Assembly: GCF_000455205.1 (NCBI RefSeq)
Contig: NZ_AUWQ01000065.1
Coordinates: 1 to 64,000 of the forward strand
Source of the DNA: Mycobacterium sp. UM_CSW
Lineage (GTDB): Bacteria; Actinomycetota; Actinomycetes; Mycobacteriales; Mycobacteriaceae
Direction of reading: 5' to 3'
DNA length: 64,000 nt
Part shown: positions 35,988-44,412 of the stretch, piece after piece
Layout: each line of letters begins with the position of its first letter
How positions within the stretch are numbered: the first letter of the stretch is position 1
Position numbers and translations under genes: made by a program
The notes under the pieces: generated by a model
Told to the model about the DNA's origin: nothing
Seen by the model: the letters and a program-made list of their open reading frames with translations, nothing else
Databases searched by the model: none

Positions 35988-36839
35988 TCAGCCATCCTCG
36001 TGCGGCGCCAGCCACGCCGACCGTCGGGTCTCAACGAACGCGTCCCGATCGCGGTTGACCGCCCAATCAGGAGATCGCTTCTGCAGGAACGCCGTGAAGG
36101 CCTCGATCTGTTCGGCGGTTCCTATTGAAGACCAGTAGCCCGTCACGTCGACGGGTGGTAGCGCGCGCGCCATCTCGCGTTTGACGGCCGCGCGGGCGGT
36201 GGGGCCGGTCTTACGGACACGCTCGAGCAACGCATCGACTTCCGACCCAAGGGAGTCGTGCGCGACGACCTTGCCGACCAGTCCGAGACGCTCGGCCTCT
36301 TGCGCGTCGATCCAATCATTGCCGTAGATAAGGTGATTAGCCCTCAGCGTGCCCAGCCGCTGTGGCAAGCGCGCCGCGACGAACGCCTCGTACACGCCGC
36401 GGGTGAGGTCCGGGACCCGAAACCGGGCGCGATCGGAGGCAACAACCAGATCGGCGAACAGGGTCATCACTAACCCGCCACCCATGGCGATGCCGTTGAC
36501 GGCGCAGACGACGAGTTTCGGTATCTTGCCGAGTGTTTCGAACGGCGTGCCGTCGTAGGACTCGGTGAACGCATCCCACCCGCGATCGGCATTCTGCACG
36601 GCGTTCATGTCGCCGCCCGCGCAGAACACGTCGCCCGTGCCGGTGATCACCAGGAAGTTCAGGTCCGGTTCGTCGGCGACGATCATCGCCGCCCTTTTGA
36701 TCCCGTGATAGCCGTCGGCGGTGACGGCGTTCTTTTTCTCCGGTCGGTTGATGGTGACGGTCAGCGTGTCGCCGTCGATCCTGCCGTGGAGCTCGGCGGC
36801 ACTGAGGTCGACATCGACGGACTTCGGGAGCGTGCTCAC
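35988..36839 (-). CDS. Enoyl-CoA hydratase/isomerase family protein
   Basis: 283 aa crotonase with TGDVFCAGGDMNAVQ and VNGIAMGGGLVMTLFADLVV. The C-terminal part has extra length and a Trp-rich end. GTG 36839 overlaps the lipoyl-domain stop in a GTGA, linking it to the 2-oxoacid dehydrogenase genes; its product may feed or use the acyl-CoA that complex makes. Confidence 0.86.
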   Translation of the reverse strand: MSTLPKSVDVDLSAAELHGRIDGDTLTVTINRPEKKNAVTADGYHGIKRAAMIVADEPDLNFLVITGTGDVFCAGGDMNAVQNADRGWDAFTESYDGTPFETLGKIPKLVVCAVNGIAMGGGLVMTLFADLVVASDRARFRVPDLTRGVYEAFVAARLPQRLGTLRANHLIYGNDWIDAQEAERLGLVGKVVAHDSLGSEVDALLERVRKTGPTARAAVKREMARALPPVDVTGYWSSIGTAEQIEAFTAFLQKRSPDWAVNRDRDAFVETRRSAWLAPHEDG

Positions 36840-37069
36840 CGTGCCTCGATCACGGCGAGCAGTTCACCGACGTCATAGCTTGCCCCGGCGCTGATTTTCC
36901 AGGTGACGATGCCACTGGCGGGCGCCTCGACGTCCATCTCGACCTTGTCGGTGGCGATCTGGTAGAGCGCATCGCCCTCGGAGACGTGGGCGCCGTCCGC
37001 CACGTAGATCTCGGTGACCTCCGCTTCGGTGATCGCGTCACCCGGCTTCGGCATCCGCACCTCCGTCAC
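36836..37069 (-). CDS. Stand-alone lipoyl/biotinyl carrier domain
   Basis: 77 aa, a single lipoyl domain and nothing else. The lipoylation hairpin ATDKVEMDV has the modified Lys at about residue 42. An E2 protein would normally continue with a subunit-binding and a large acyltransferase domain; both are absent. It overlaps the fused E1 gene before it and the crotonase after it, so it is presumably the acyl carrier of that E1. Confidence 0.85.
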   Translation of the reverse strand: MTEVRMPKPGDAITEAEVTEIYVADGAHVSEGDALYQIATDKVEMDVEAPASGIVTWKISAGASYDVGELLAVIEAR

Positions 37070-39084
37070 ACGATCCCCCTGACCGCTTCGACGAGTCGCG
37101 CGGCGTCCGGGCGGCAGGCGGCTTCCAGTGTCGCCGCCCGCGGCACCGGTGTGTAGGTGCCGGCCACCCGCTGGATGGGACTCGCCAGCACGCCGAAAAG
37201 CTCCGTCCCGACGGCTGCGGCGATTTCGGCTCCCGGGCCGCAGAATCCGACGGACTCGTGTGCGACGACCAGACGGCGGGTTTTGCGGACTGATTCGAGG
37301 ATGGTGGCCAGATCCAGCGGCACCAGGGTGCGCAGGTCGACCACCTCCACCGAAACACCCTCGGCTGCAAGCTGTTCAGCGGCGGCCAGGGCGGCATGCA
37401 CCAGGCTGCCGTAGGTGCAGATCGTGACGTCGGTGCCGGCGCGTTTGATGTCGGCCTGGCCGAGCGGGATCAGGTAGTCGGCCGTCGGCACCGGTCCCTT
37501 GCCGCCGCCGTAGTACAGCTTCATCGACTCGATGAACAAGCATGGATCCTGTTCTGCCAGGCAGGCATTGAGCAACCCGGCCGCGTCGGCGGCGGTGCTG
37601 GGCCACACGACCTTGATGCCCGGTGTGTGCATCGCCCAGACCTCGAAGGCCTGGGAGTGTTGCGGGCCGGCCGCTGTGCCCACCATGGCGCGGATGACCA
37701 TCGGGGCGCCCTGCCGGCCACCGGACATGTAGCGGATCTTGGCTGCGTGGTTGGCGATCTGGTCCATGGCCACACCGAGAAAGTCCACGAACATCAGCTC
37801 CGCAACCGGCCGCAGCCCGCCCAACGCCGCACCCACGGCGGCGCCGATGATCGAGGACTCGGCGATCGGAGTGTCGCGCACCCGGTGGCTGCCGTACTTC
37901 GTCGACAGCCCGGCGGTGATCTTGAACATGCCGCCCGACGGGTCGGCGATGTCCTCCCCGAGGAGCACGATCGAATCGTCGGCCGCCATCGCGCGGTCCA
38001 GCGTGCGGTGAATCGCCTGCACGAGGCCGAGGGTCTCCGTTTCGCCCTCGGGAATCGCGGCACGTTCTGTCACCGGTGCCGCGATCTCGACGCCGTGCGC
38101 GGCGAACACGTCGCGGGTCAGTTCGTCGGCGTCGGGGAACTCGGCGTCGCGCGCGGCGGTGAAGGCTGCGTCGATCTCGGCAATGAGATCCGCGTCGATG
38201 CGATCGAGGTCGGCCTCATCGGCCAGACCCGCGTCGATGAGCTGCCGCCGATACCGGGCGAAGGGCGGGTCGGCGCGCTTGGCGGCCAGTTCGTCGGGGT
38301 CGGCGTAGGGCATCTGGTCGCCGAAGTAGTGCCCCTGCAATCGGTAGGCGACCGCTTCGACGAACGACGGGCCCGCTCCGGACCGTGCGCGCCCGGCGGC
38401 CTCGGCCACGGCCCGGTACACCGCGTGCGGGTCCGTGCCGTCGACCGTGACGCCGGGCATCGCGTAGCCCGCGGCCCGGTCGGACAATTGCGTCGTGCGG
38501 GTGTAGCCGGCGACGGGTGTGCATTCGGCCCACGCGTTGTTCTGGCAGAAGAACACCACCGGAAGCGCCCACAGCGCCGCCATGTTCATTGCCTCGTGGA
38601 CGTAGCCGATGCTGGTCGCCCCGTCGCCGAAGCTCACCAGAACCACGCGGTCACTGCCCTTGATGGCCTCCGCCAATGCGATCCCGTTCGCGATCAGCGG
38701 GCCCGCGCCGACGATGCCGGTTGTCCACGCGATCCCGTGCTCGGGGTCGTAGATGCCCATGGCGCCGGCCTTGCCCTTCGACAGACCGGTGCCGCGGCCC
38801 AAGATCTCGGCGAAATACCCGGGCAGGTCGATGCCCTTGGCCACCACGTCGCCGAGTCCGCGATAGGTGGTGACCAGTTGGTCGCTGCTTGACAGGGCGA
38901 GCGCGGCCCCGGCCGACATCGCCTCCTGGCCGTCCACCGGCCAGTAGCTCATCGCGATTTCACCGGAAGACAGGCCCTTTCGGACGCGCTGGTCGCTGTG
39001 GTGCACCTTGCTCATCAGTCGGTACAACTCGACGGCATGGTCGCTGCTCAGGGCCCGGGTTCCAGTGTCTACTTGCGTGGCCAT
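37066..39084 (-). CDS. Fused alpha-beta E1 component of a 2-oxoacid dehydrogenase (TPP-dependent)
   Basis: 672 aa. The N-terminal half is an E1-alpha with the thiamine-diphosphate motif FGDGATSIGYVHEAMNMAAL ending in NN; the C-terminal half (from about 345) is an E1-beta with LLGEDIADPSGGMF, RDTPIAESSI and PQHSQAFEVW. Branched-chain or acetoin-type dehydrogenases often split these into two genes. It would decarboxylate a 2-oxoacid and load the acyl group on the lipoyl protein at 36836. No E3 or E2 catalytic gene is present. ATG 39084 has AAGGAG 5 nt upstream. Confidence 0.87.
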   Translation of the reverse strand: MATQVDTGTRALSSDHAVELYRLMSKVHHSDQRVRKGLSSGEIAMSYWPVDGQEAMSAGAALALSSSDQLVTTYRGLGDVVAKGIDLPGYFAEILGRGTGLSKGKAGAMGIYDPEHGIAWTTGIVGAGPLIANGIALAEAIKGSDRVVLVSFGDGATSIGYVHEAMNMAALWALPVVFFCQNNAWAECTPVAGYTRTTQLSDRAAGYAMPGVTVDGTDPHAVYRAVAEAAGRARSGAGPSFVEAVAYRLQGHYFGDQMPYADPDELAAKRADPPFARYRRQLIDAGLADEADLDRIDADLIAEIDAAFTAARDAEFPDADELTRDVFAAHGVEIAAPVTERAAIPEGETETLGLVQAIHRTLDRAMAADDSIVLLGEDIADPSGGMFKITAGLSTKYGSHRVRDTPIAESSIIGAAVGAALGGLRPVAELMFVDFLGVAMDQIANHAAKIRYMSGGRQGAPMVIRAMVGTAAGPQHSQAFEVWAMHTPGIKVVWPSTAADAAGLLNACLAEQDPCLFIESMKLYYGGGKGPVPTADYLIPLGQADIKRAGTDVTICTYGSLVHAALAAAEQLAAEGVSVEVVDLRTLVPLDLATILESVRKTRRLVVAHESVGFCGPGAEIAAAVGTELFGVLASPIQRVAGTYTPVPRAATLEAACRPDAARLVEAVRGIV

Positions 39085-39127
39085 CACCACTCCTTCGCGA
39101 TGTGCACTCCGCCGACGAGCATACAAT

Positions 39128-39154
39128 ACAATATGACGATATCTGTTCAGTCGT
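39128..39154. promoter_or_regulatory. Candidate operator, site 9
   Basis: Triplets ACA, ACG, TGT, CGT at 8-bp spacing, about 45 nt from both divergent starts (39084 and 39200). Its inverse strand shares 15 of 17 bases with site 10 around the GAACA/CGTCA core. Confidence 0.62.
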
Positions 39155-39199
39155 CCGATGGGGCGACTCAAGCGCCAGTTGAGGAGAACTTCGACCGCG

Positions 39200-40474
39200 A
39201 TGCCCGAGCGACCAGCCCTGCGGGCCGGTGATGATCTGCCCACCCACGTGCACGGTGCCGCCGACCCTCGATTTGCCTGCGCCGTGAAAACCTTCGCCAC
39301 GCTGTTTCCCGGCCCACGCTATGGCGGCGGGGCGCTGTCCGTCTATGTCGATGGACAACCCGTAGTCGACGTGTGGACCGGCTGGTCGGATCGCGAGGGG
39401 CGGGTGCCCTGGTCTGCGGACACCGGCGCGATGGTCTTCTCCGCGGGCAAGGGCGTGGCGTCGACGGTCCTGCACCGGCTCGCCGACCGTGGGTTGCTGT
39501 CCTACGACGACCCCATCGCCCACTACTGGCCCGAGTTCGGCGCCAACGGTAAGGCCGACATCGCCGTGCGTGACATGATGCGTCACACGACGGGCCTGTC
39601 CCGGCTCGGGACAATCACCACCGAGCAGTTGCTCGATCACCGGTTCATGGAAGAGCGGCTGGCCGCGGCGCCGGTTGACCGCCTCGCCGGCCGGGCGGCG
39701 TATCACGCGTTTACGTTCGGATGGTTGGCATCCGGATTGGCCCGCGCGATCACCGGCAAGGGCATGCGGGAGCTGTTCCGCACGGAGATCGCGGGACCAC
39801 TGGACACCGACGGCATTCACCTGGGGCGGCCGCCGGCCGACGCTCCCACGAAGGCCGCGCAAACGATGTTCCCGCAACGCTTCTCGGGCGGCCCGGTGCT
39901 CGGCCGGCTCATCTCGCTGATGGCCAGACTGCCGGTTCCGGGCCCGCTCGGTGCGACCTACGTACCCGGTATCACCTCGCTGGTGCAGGGCGACATGGCG
40001 TTGCTGGACAGCGAGATTCCCGCCGTGAACGCGGTGGTGACCGCGCGGGGGCTGGCCAAGATGTACGGAGCGCTCAGCAACGGTGGAAATATCGACGGGC
40101 AGCGGTTCCTCTCGGAGGAATTGGTCGCGTCGCTCACGGCCAGGCGCAGCTTGCGGCCGGACCTCAACGTCTTCTTCCCGATGTCATTTCACCTGGGCTA
40201 CCACGGATCACCGGTGCCGGGCTTACTGCGGGGCTTTGGACATGCCGGCCTGGGCGGGACCATCGGCTGGGCCGACCCGGTTACCAAGAGCTCTTTCGCT
40301 TTCGTGCACAACCGGCTGCTGACGCCGATGGTTGCCGACCAACTCCTCTTCGTGCCGCTGCTGATACCGCTGCAGCGTGCCGTCAACGAGGCACACGGCA
40401 GTGATCTCGTCACCGTGCCACGCTTCGGCGCACGAATCTCCGGCGAGGCGCGCACCGAAACCGCCGGCCGCTGA
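39200..40474 (+). CDS. Beta-lactamase-fold serine esterase (LipE/EstB-like)
   Basis: 424 aa class C beta-lactamase fold. The catalytic SxxK is in FSAGKGVAST; DMMRHTTGLSRL and FGHAGLGGTIGW are typical of the esterase branch (LipD/LipE type), not of true beta-lactamases. No signal peptide is seen, so it is cytosolic. ATG 39200 (MPERPALRAG) fits family N-termini; ATG 39158 is the alternative and directly abuts the operator. A role in hydrolysing an ester or lactone intermediate is plausible. Confidence 0.82.
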   Translation: MPERPALRAGDDLPTHVHGAADPRFACAVKTFATLFPGPRYGGGALSVYVDGQPVVDVWTGWSDREGRVPWSADTGAMVFSAGKGVASTVLHRLADRGLLSYDDPIAHYWPEFGANGKADIAVRDMMRHTTGLSRLGTITTEQLLDHRFMEERLAAAPVDRLAGRAAYHAFTFGWLASGLARAITGKGMRELFRTEIAGPLDTDGIHLGRPPADAPTKAAQTMFPQRFSGGPVLGRLISLMARLPVPGPLGATYVPGITSLVQGDMALLDSEIPAVNAVVTARGLAKMYGALSNGGNIDGQRFLSEELVASLTARRSLRPDLNVFFPMSFHLGYHGSPVPGLLRGFGHAGLGGTIGWADPVTKSSFAFVHNRLLTPMVADQLLFVPLLIPLQRAVNEAHGSDLVTVPRFGARISGEARTETAGR

Positions 40475-40531
40475 GCCGACAACGCCGGGCGGTATCGTCT
40501 GGGGTCTCTATCCGACCGGCACGGGAAGCAG

Positions 40532-40975
40532 ATGGATATCTCGCGCGCAGTTCCCCATGCGGAACTCGAAGCGCTGTCCCGCAAGTACGCGGCGGCGGTC
40601 GATCGCCGAGACCGCGACGCGCTCCTGGCGGTGTTCGCGCCCAACGCTTCCATGCTCGTCGAAAGGCCCGGGCGCGAACCGGGCACGCTGACCGGTCACG
40701 ACGAGATCCAACGGATAATCGGCATCGTCGCGCGGTGGCCGCGCACGGCCCACCTCATCGGCCAGGGCCTGTATGTCATCGAGGGGAAGTCTGCGGTCGG
40801 CGAAATTTACTGCACTGCCAATCACTTTCGTGGTGGCGAGCCGGACGGTCGAAACCACGTCATGCACATCCGCTACCTGGACAAGTATTCGCTCGACGGT
40901 GAGGGGCGGTGGCGGATCGTGCACCGCAGGGTCGTCGTCGATGCGACCGAAGACCGGCGCGCGTCGATCGGCTAG
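40532..40975 (+). CDS. SnoaL-like/NTF2-fold protein
   Basis: 147 aa. HAELEALSRKYAAAVDRRD at the N-terminus, then HDEIQRIIGIVARW and the C-terminal strand WRIVHRRVVVDATEDR fit the SnoaL_4 family. It is 57 nt downstream of the esterase on the same strand and overlaps tail-to-tail by 4 nt with another NTF2-like gene. Possible isomerase/dehydratase; no definite active site. Confidence 0.75.
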   Translation: MDISRAVPHAELEALSRKYAAAVDRRDRDALLAVFAPNASMLVERPGREPGTLTGHDEIQRIIGIVARWPRTAHLIGQGLYVIEGKSAVGEIYCTANHFRGGEPDGRNHVMHIRYLDKYSLDGEGRWRIVHRRVVVDATEDRRASIG

Positions 40976-41370
40976 GGCGCGCGGACCGCATCGAGCTGCG
41001 CAGCGAGCAGCATCCGGTCGAAATAGCAACGTTCCAGAACCAGATCCGGCCCGCGGAAGCCGAAGAGGTTGACGCTCAACATGTCGAGCGGTGTGCCGGG
41101 TGCGCTCGTTCTGGTCTCCACGGCCAGACCGTTGTCCCCGTGGTAGATCGCCTCCGCGGCATATCGCAGCATGGGGAGATCCGCCCACTGTTGCAACAAC
41201 ATTGCGCGGACCGCCTCGTCCCCGTCGAAAACGGTTCCCGTAGGGATGATCTCGTAGCGGGGACGGGTGAAGGTAGCCATCGCCGCCTCCAGGTCTCGCG
41301 CATTCTCGGCCGCCACGTGTCGTAGCACGAGCTCTTCGCGGGTGCGCCGCAGGGCGCTATCGGGACTCAC
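40972..41370 (-). CDS. SnoaL-like/NTF2-fold protein
   Basis: 132 aa, ester-cyclase-like form: HVAAENARDLEAAMATF, then a tail with LSVNLFGFRGPDLVLERCYFDRMLL. The GTG start overlaps the stop of the DUF35 gene. It is the last gene of the leftward unit starting with the luciferase-like monooxygenase at 45482. Confidence 0.76.
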   Translation of the reverse strand: MSPDSALRRTREELVLRHVAAENARDLEAAMATFTRPRYEIIPTGTVFDGDEAVRAMLLQQWADLPMLRYAAEAIYHGDNGLAVETRTSAPGTPLDMLSVNLFGFRGPDLVLERCYFDRMLLAAQLDAVRAP

Positions 41371-41762
41371 TTCGGCTCGAAGACAGCGAGGTTACGGCCG
41401 TCCGCGAGCGGCACCCACGCCACGGCGACACGATCACCGACCGCGGGAGGGCGACCGAACACGTTCGACATCATGCGGACGCCTTCGTCCAGATCGACGA
41501 GCACCACTGAATACGGCACCTTGTCGGCGAGTGCGGGGAGCGCGGCGCGGTGGTGCACGCTTACCGCGTAGACGACCCCGTCACCGCTCAACTTCTCCCA
41601 CACCAGCGACGACCCGCCGCAGCGCGGGCAGACGAACCGCGGGTACCAGACCAGCCGCGCGCACGACTCGCATCGTTGGACGGTCAGCTCGTGACGACGG
41701 GTCGCGTCCCAGAAGGGTGCGGACGCCGGGCTGGGCTCGGGGACCGGCAGCGTATCAGTCAC
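41367..41762 (-). CDS. DUF35 protein: zinc ribbon plus OB-fold
   Basis: 131 aa. QRCESCARLVWYPRFVCPRC is an intact Cys4 zinc ribbon (about residues 27-46), followed by the OB-fold (GDGVVYAVSVHHRAALP, PYSVVLVDLDEGVRMMSNVF). Such proteins bind thiolase-like partners and are needed for their activity or substrate handling. GTG 41762 overlaps the thiolase-like stop by 4 nt, so the two are co-translated. This is the only one of the three DUF35 proteins here with all four cysteines. Confidence 0.84.
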   Translation of the reverse strand: MTDTLPVPEPSPASAPFWDATRRHELTVQRCESCARLVWYPRFVCPRCGGSSLVWEKLSGDGVVYAVSVHHRAALPALADKVPYSVVLVDLDEGVRMMSNVFGRPPAVGDRVAVAWVPLADGRNLAVFEPK

Positions 41763-42925
41763 AGCGTGGCCCCCGTTCCCAGAATCACGGTCGACGTGGC
41801 CGAGAGAACCCCGCCGGTGCCGTGCGCGACAGCCGTTTTCGCTTCCGGGACCTGACGTTCGCCGCATTCGCCGCGCAACTGGCGCGTGGCCTCGACGAGC
41901 AGGAAGGCCCCGAACGCCCCGGGGTGGGTGTAGGCGAGGCCGCCGCCCGACGTCTGGCCGGGCAGGGCACCGCCGGGTCCCAATGCGCCGTCCGCGACGA
42001 AAGCGCCGCCTTCGCCCTTTCCGCAGAAGCCCAGATCTTCGAGCGCCAGCAACACCGTGATGGTGAACGAGTCGTAGAGCTCGACCACGTCGATGTCGAC
42101 CGGTTTGAGGCCGGCGGTCCTGAACGCGGCGGGCCCGGAAACCGCCCCGGGCGTGACGGTGAGATCGGGCATCTGGGAGATCATCGCGTGCGAGGCCGCC
42201 GACGCCGCACCCAGAACGAATGCCGGCGGCTTGGCCAGGTCGCGGGCGCGCTCGGCGCTCGTGACCACCAGCGCCGCGGCGCCGTCGGTGACCAAACAGC
42301 ACTCGAGTTTGTGCAACGGTTCGGCGAGGAAGCCTGAGTTCAGCACGTCCTGCACGCTGATCGCCTCGCGCAGGTGAGCCCGCTCGTTCAGCGCGGCCCA
42401 CCGCCGGGTGTCGACGGCGATCTGCGCCAGTTGTTCGGCCGTCGTCCCGTACGTCGCCATGTGCCGGTTGGCGGCTAGCGCGTAGGCGCTGATCGGGAGC
42501 ATCACCCCGAACGGCGTCTCCCATTCGAGTCGCTCGGGGGTGGCGAACACTCCGAGGCCTTTTTCGCCACGCTTGCGCGCGGCACGCGGGGTCGAGGCGT
42601 AGACGATCACCACGGTCTCGGCCTCGCCGGCCGCGATCGCCGCGGCGGCGTGCTCGACGTACAACCCGTAGCTGGCGCCGCCGGTCTGCGTCGCGTCGGT
42701 GAAGCGGGGGGCTATGCCCAGGTACTCGGCCAGCTCCACCGAATGCATCAGCGTTCCGCCGGTGCAGGTGCACAGCCCGTCGACGTCGCGCAGCGACAAA
42801 CCCGCATCGGCCAGGGCGGCGGTGATGACGCGCGCCTCGAGCTCGCGCAGGGGAACGTCGATCACCCCGCTCGCCGAAACCTCGTCGGCCACACCGACAA
42901 TCGCGGCCACACCTCGGGTCGTCAA
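41759..42925 (-). CDS. Thiolase-like / lipid-transfer-type protein without nucleophilic Cys
   Basis: 388 aa thiolase fold. The nucleophile loop reads QTGGASYGLYVEHAAAAI, with no Cys. LPGQTSGGGLAYTHPGAFGAF near the C-terminus keeps the Tyr/His-containing loop. With its DUF35 partner it fits the Ltp2-type retro-aldolase class (inference). TTG 42925 overlaps the ligase stop; GTG 42910 is an alternative. Confidence 0.82.
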   Translation of the reverse strand: MTTRGVAAIVGVADEVSASGVIDVPLRELEARVITAALADAGLSLRDVDGLCTCTGGTLMHSVELAEYLGIAPRFTDATQTGGASYGLYVEHAAAAIAAGEAETVVIVYASTPRAARKRGEKGLGVFATPERLEWETPFGVMLPISAYALAANRHMATYGTTAEQLAQIAVDTRRWAALNERAHLREAISVQDVLNSGFLAEPLHKLECCLVTDGAAALVVTSAERARDLAKPPAFVLGAASAASHAMISQMPDLTVTPGAVSGPAAFRTAGLKPVDIDVVELYDSFTITVLLALEDLGFCGKGEGGAFVADGALGPGGALPGQTSGGGLAYTHPGAFGAFLLVEATRQLRGECGERQVPEAKTAVAHGTGGVLSATSTVILGTGATL

Positions 42926-44412
42926 ATTCCTGTCCCTTCGAAGATTTCGCGCAGCGCGGGTTGACTGACCTTGAGCGACGGCGTGCGGGGCAACTCCTCA
43001 ACGATGACCAGGCGGGCCGGGACGTAGTACCGGCTCAATCGTTCGCGCGCGTACGCGAGCAGGTCCTCCGGCGTGGCGCGCGCGCCCTCGGTCAACTCGA
43101 CCGCCGCGACCGGCACCTGGCCGAGCCGTTCATCGGGCAGGCCGATCACGCCGGCATCGCGGACCGCCGGATGGCTCCGGAGCACACCGACGATCTCGGC
43201 CGGATTGACCTTGAAACCCCCGCGAATGATGACGTCGTCCGTGCGCCCGTCGATGAACACGAAACCGTCGGCGTCGACCCGGCCGAGGTCGGTGGTCCGC
43301 ACCCAGTCCCCGCCCGTGGTGCGAACCTCGATGCGGCCCTGCTCACCGGGCGGCATCTCCGTGTCGTCCTCGAGGGACATGACACGGATCTCCCGGCCGC
43401 GCTGCGGGCGCCCCACGCTTCCGCGTTTAAGGGTGGCCCACTGCCGGTGCAACTGGAGGTTCCACCCGGCCACGCCGCCGGCGAATTCCGTTGCCCCGTA
43501 GGACGGCAGCACCGCGACGCCGTAGCGACACTCGAACCTGGTCTGCACGTCGACCGGCAGATGCGCGGTACCCGAGGTCACCACCTCGATGCTCGAGAAG
43601 GCATCCGGATCCACCCCGGCGTCGAGCACCATCGCCATCGCCGACGGCACCAGGCTCACGGCCTTCGGGCGGTGCCGGAGTAGCAAATCGACGAAGTCGG
43701 GAACCCGGAATCGCTCCAGGAGCGCGATCTTTCTTCCCTCGCAAATGTTGAGCAGGGTGCGGAACAGCCCGGACATGTGCACCAGGGGAGAGGAGACGAT
43801 GGCGACACCCGAACGCAGTCTCAGTTCGGCGTCCTGCCCGGCGCCAACACTGTAATGCGCGCCCGCCGCTGCGACGGTGTGCTTGAAAGAGCTGTAGGAC
43901 AGCGGTATTCGCTTCGGCGGACCCGTGGTGCCACTCGTCAGCATCTCGACGGCGACGCCTTCGCGGGGCGGTCGAAACGGGCCCGGTCCGGGATGTTCCA
44001 GCCCGTCCACAACGGCCACGTCACTCGATACCCGAACGCCCAGCGATCCGGTGGCGGCGTCGACGACTCCGGCGCGCTCCCAGTCAGCCTGCAACGCCAC
44101 CACCGCGGGCAACCGCAGCCCCCGGATGTCCGCGCAGAGCCCGGCGTCGCCCTGTGACGGGTTGATCGTGACCACGCAACCGCCGGTCAGCAGCACGCCG
44201 AGCAGGGCCCCGACCATCGCGGGATGATTGCGCAGCACCAGCCCGACGGGGGATCCCTCCCCCAAACCAGCTCGCCTCAAAGACGTTTGAACGCCCGCGG
44301 CGATGTCCGACAAATGCTGCCAATCCACCCACCGGCCCTCGTACTCGATCGCGGGCGCTCGCGGGTCGAGGGCGAGGACCGCGCGGATGCGGTCGGCGAG
44401 TTGCTGGCTCAA
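42922..44412 (-). CDS. Acyl-CoA synthetase (AMP-forming, ANL superfamily)
   Basis: 496 aa. MLTSGTTGPPKRIPLS is the ATP-binding loop, TTDLGRVDADGFVFIDGRTDD the hinge region and RTPSLKVSQPAL carries the catalytic Lys. It activates a carboxylic acid to its CoA thioester through an acyl-adenylate. TTG 44412 overlaps the monooxygenase stop. Compared with classic long-chain FadD proteins it is short, which suggests a small or ring-type acid. Confidence 0.87.
   Translation of the reverse strand: MSQQLADRIRAVLALDPRAPAIEYEGRWVDWQHLSDIAAGVQTSLRRAGLGEGSPVGLVLRNHPAMVGALLGVLLTGGCVVTINPSQGDAGLCADIRGLRLPAVVALQADWERAGVVDAATGSLGVRVSSDVAVVDGLEHPGPGPFRPPREGVAVEMLTSGTTGPPKRIPLSYSSFKHTVAAAGAHYSVGAGQDAELRLRSGVAIVSSPLVHMSGLFRTLLNICEGRKIALLERFRVPDFVDLLLRHRPKAVSLVPSAMAMVLDAGVDPDAFSSIEVVTSGTAHLPVDVQTRFECRYGVAVLPSYGATEFAGGVAGWNLQLHRQWATLKRGSVGRPQRGREIRVMSLEDDTEMPPGEQGRIEVRTTGGDWVRTTDLGRVDADGFVFIDGRTDDVIIRGGFKVNPAEIVGVLRSHPAVRDAGVIGLPDERLGQVPVAAVELTEGARATPEDLLAYARERLSRYYVPARLVIVEELPRTPSLKVSQPALREIFEGTGI

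Noticed and set aside
37396-38892. 498-aa open frame antisense to the E1 alpha-beta gene
   Set aside because: GC-rich codon bias of the real gene opens the opposite strand; the translation is compositionally random (His/Arg/Gly/Asp) with no motif, while the minus strand encodes clear TPP-enzyme motifs.
39200-40474. Antibiotic-resistance beta-lactamase
   Set aside because: The SxxK is present, but the sequence follows the LipD/LipE esterase branch, has no signal peptide and sits in a catabolic regulon.
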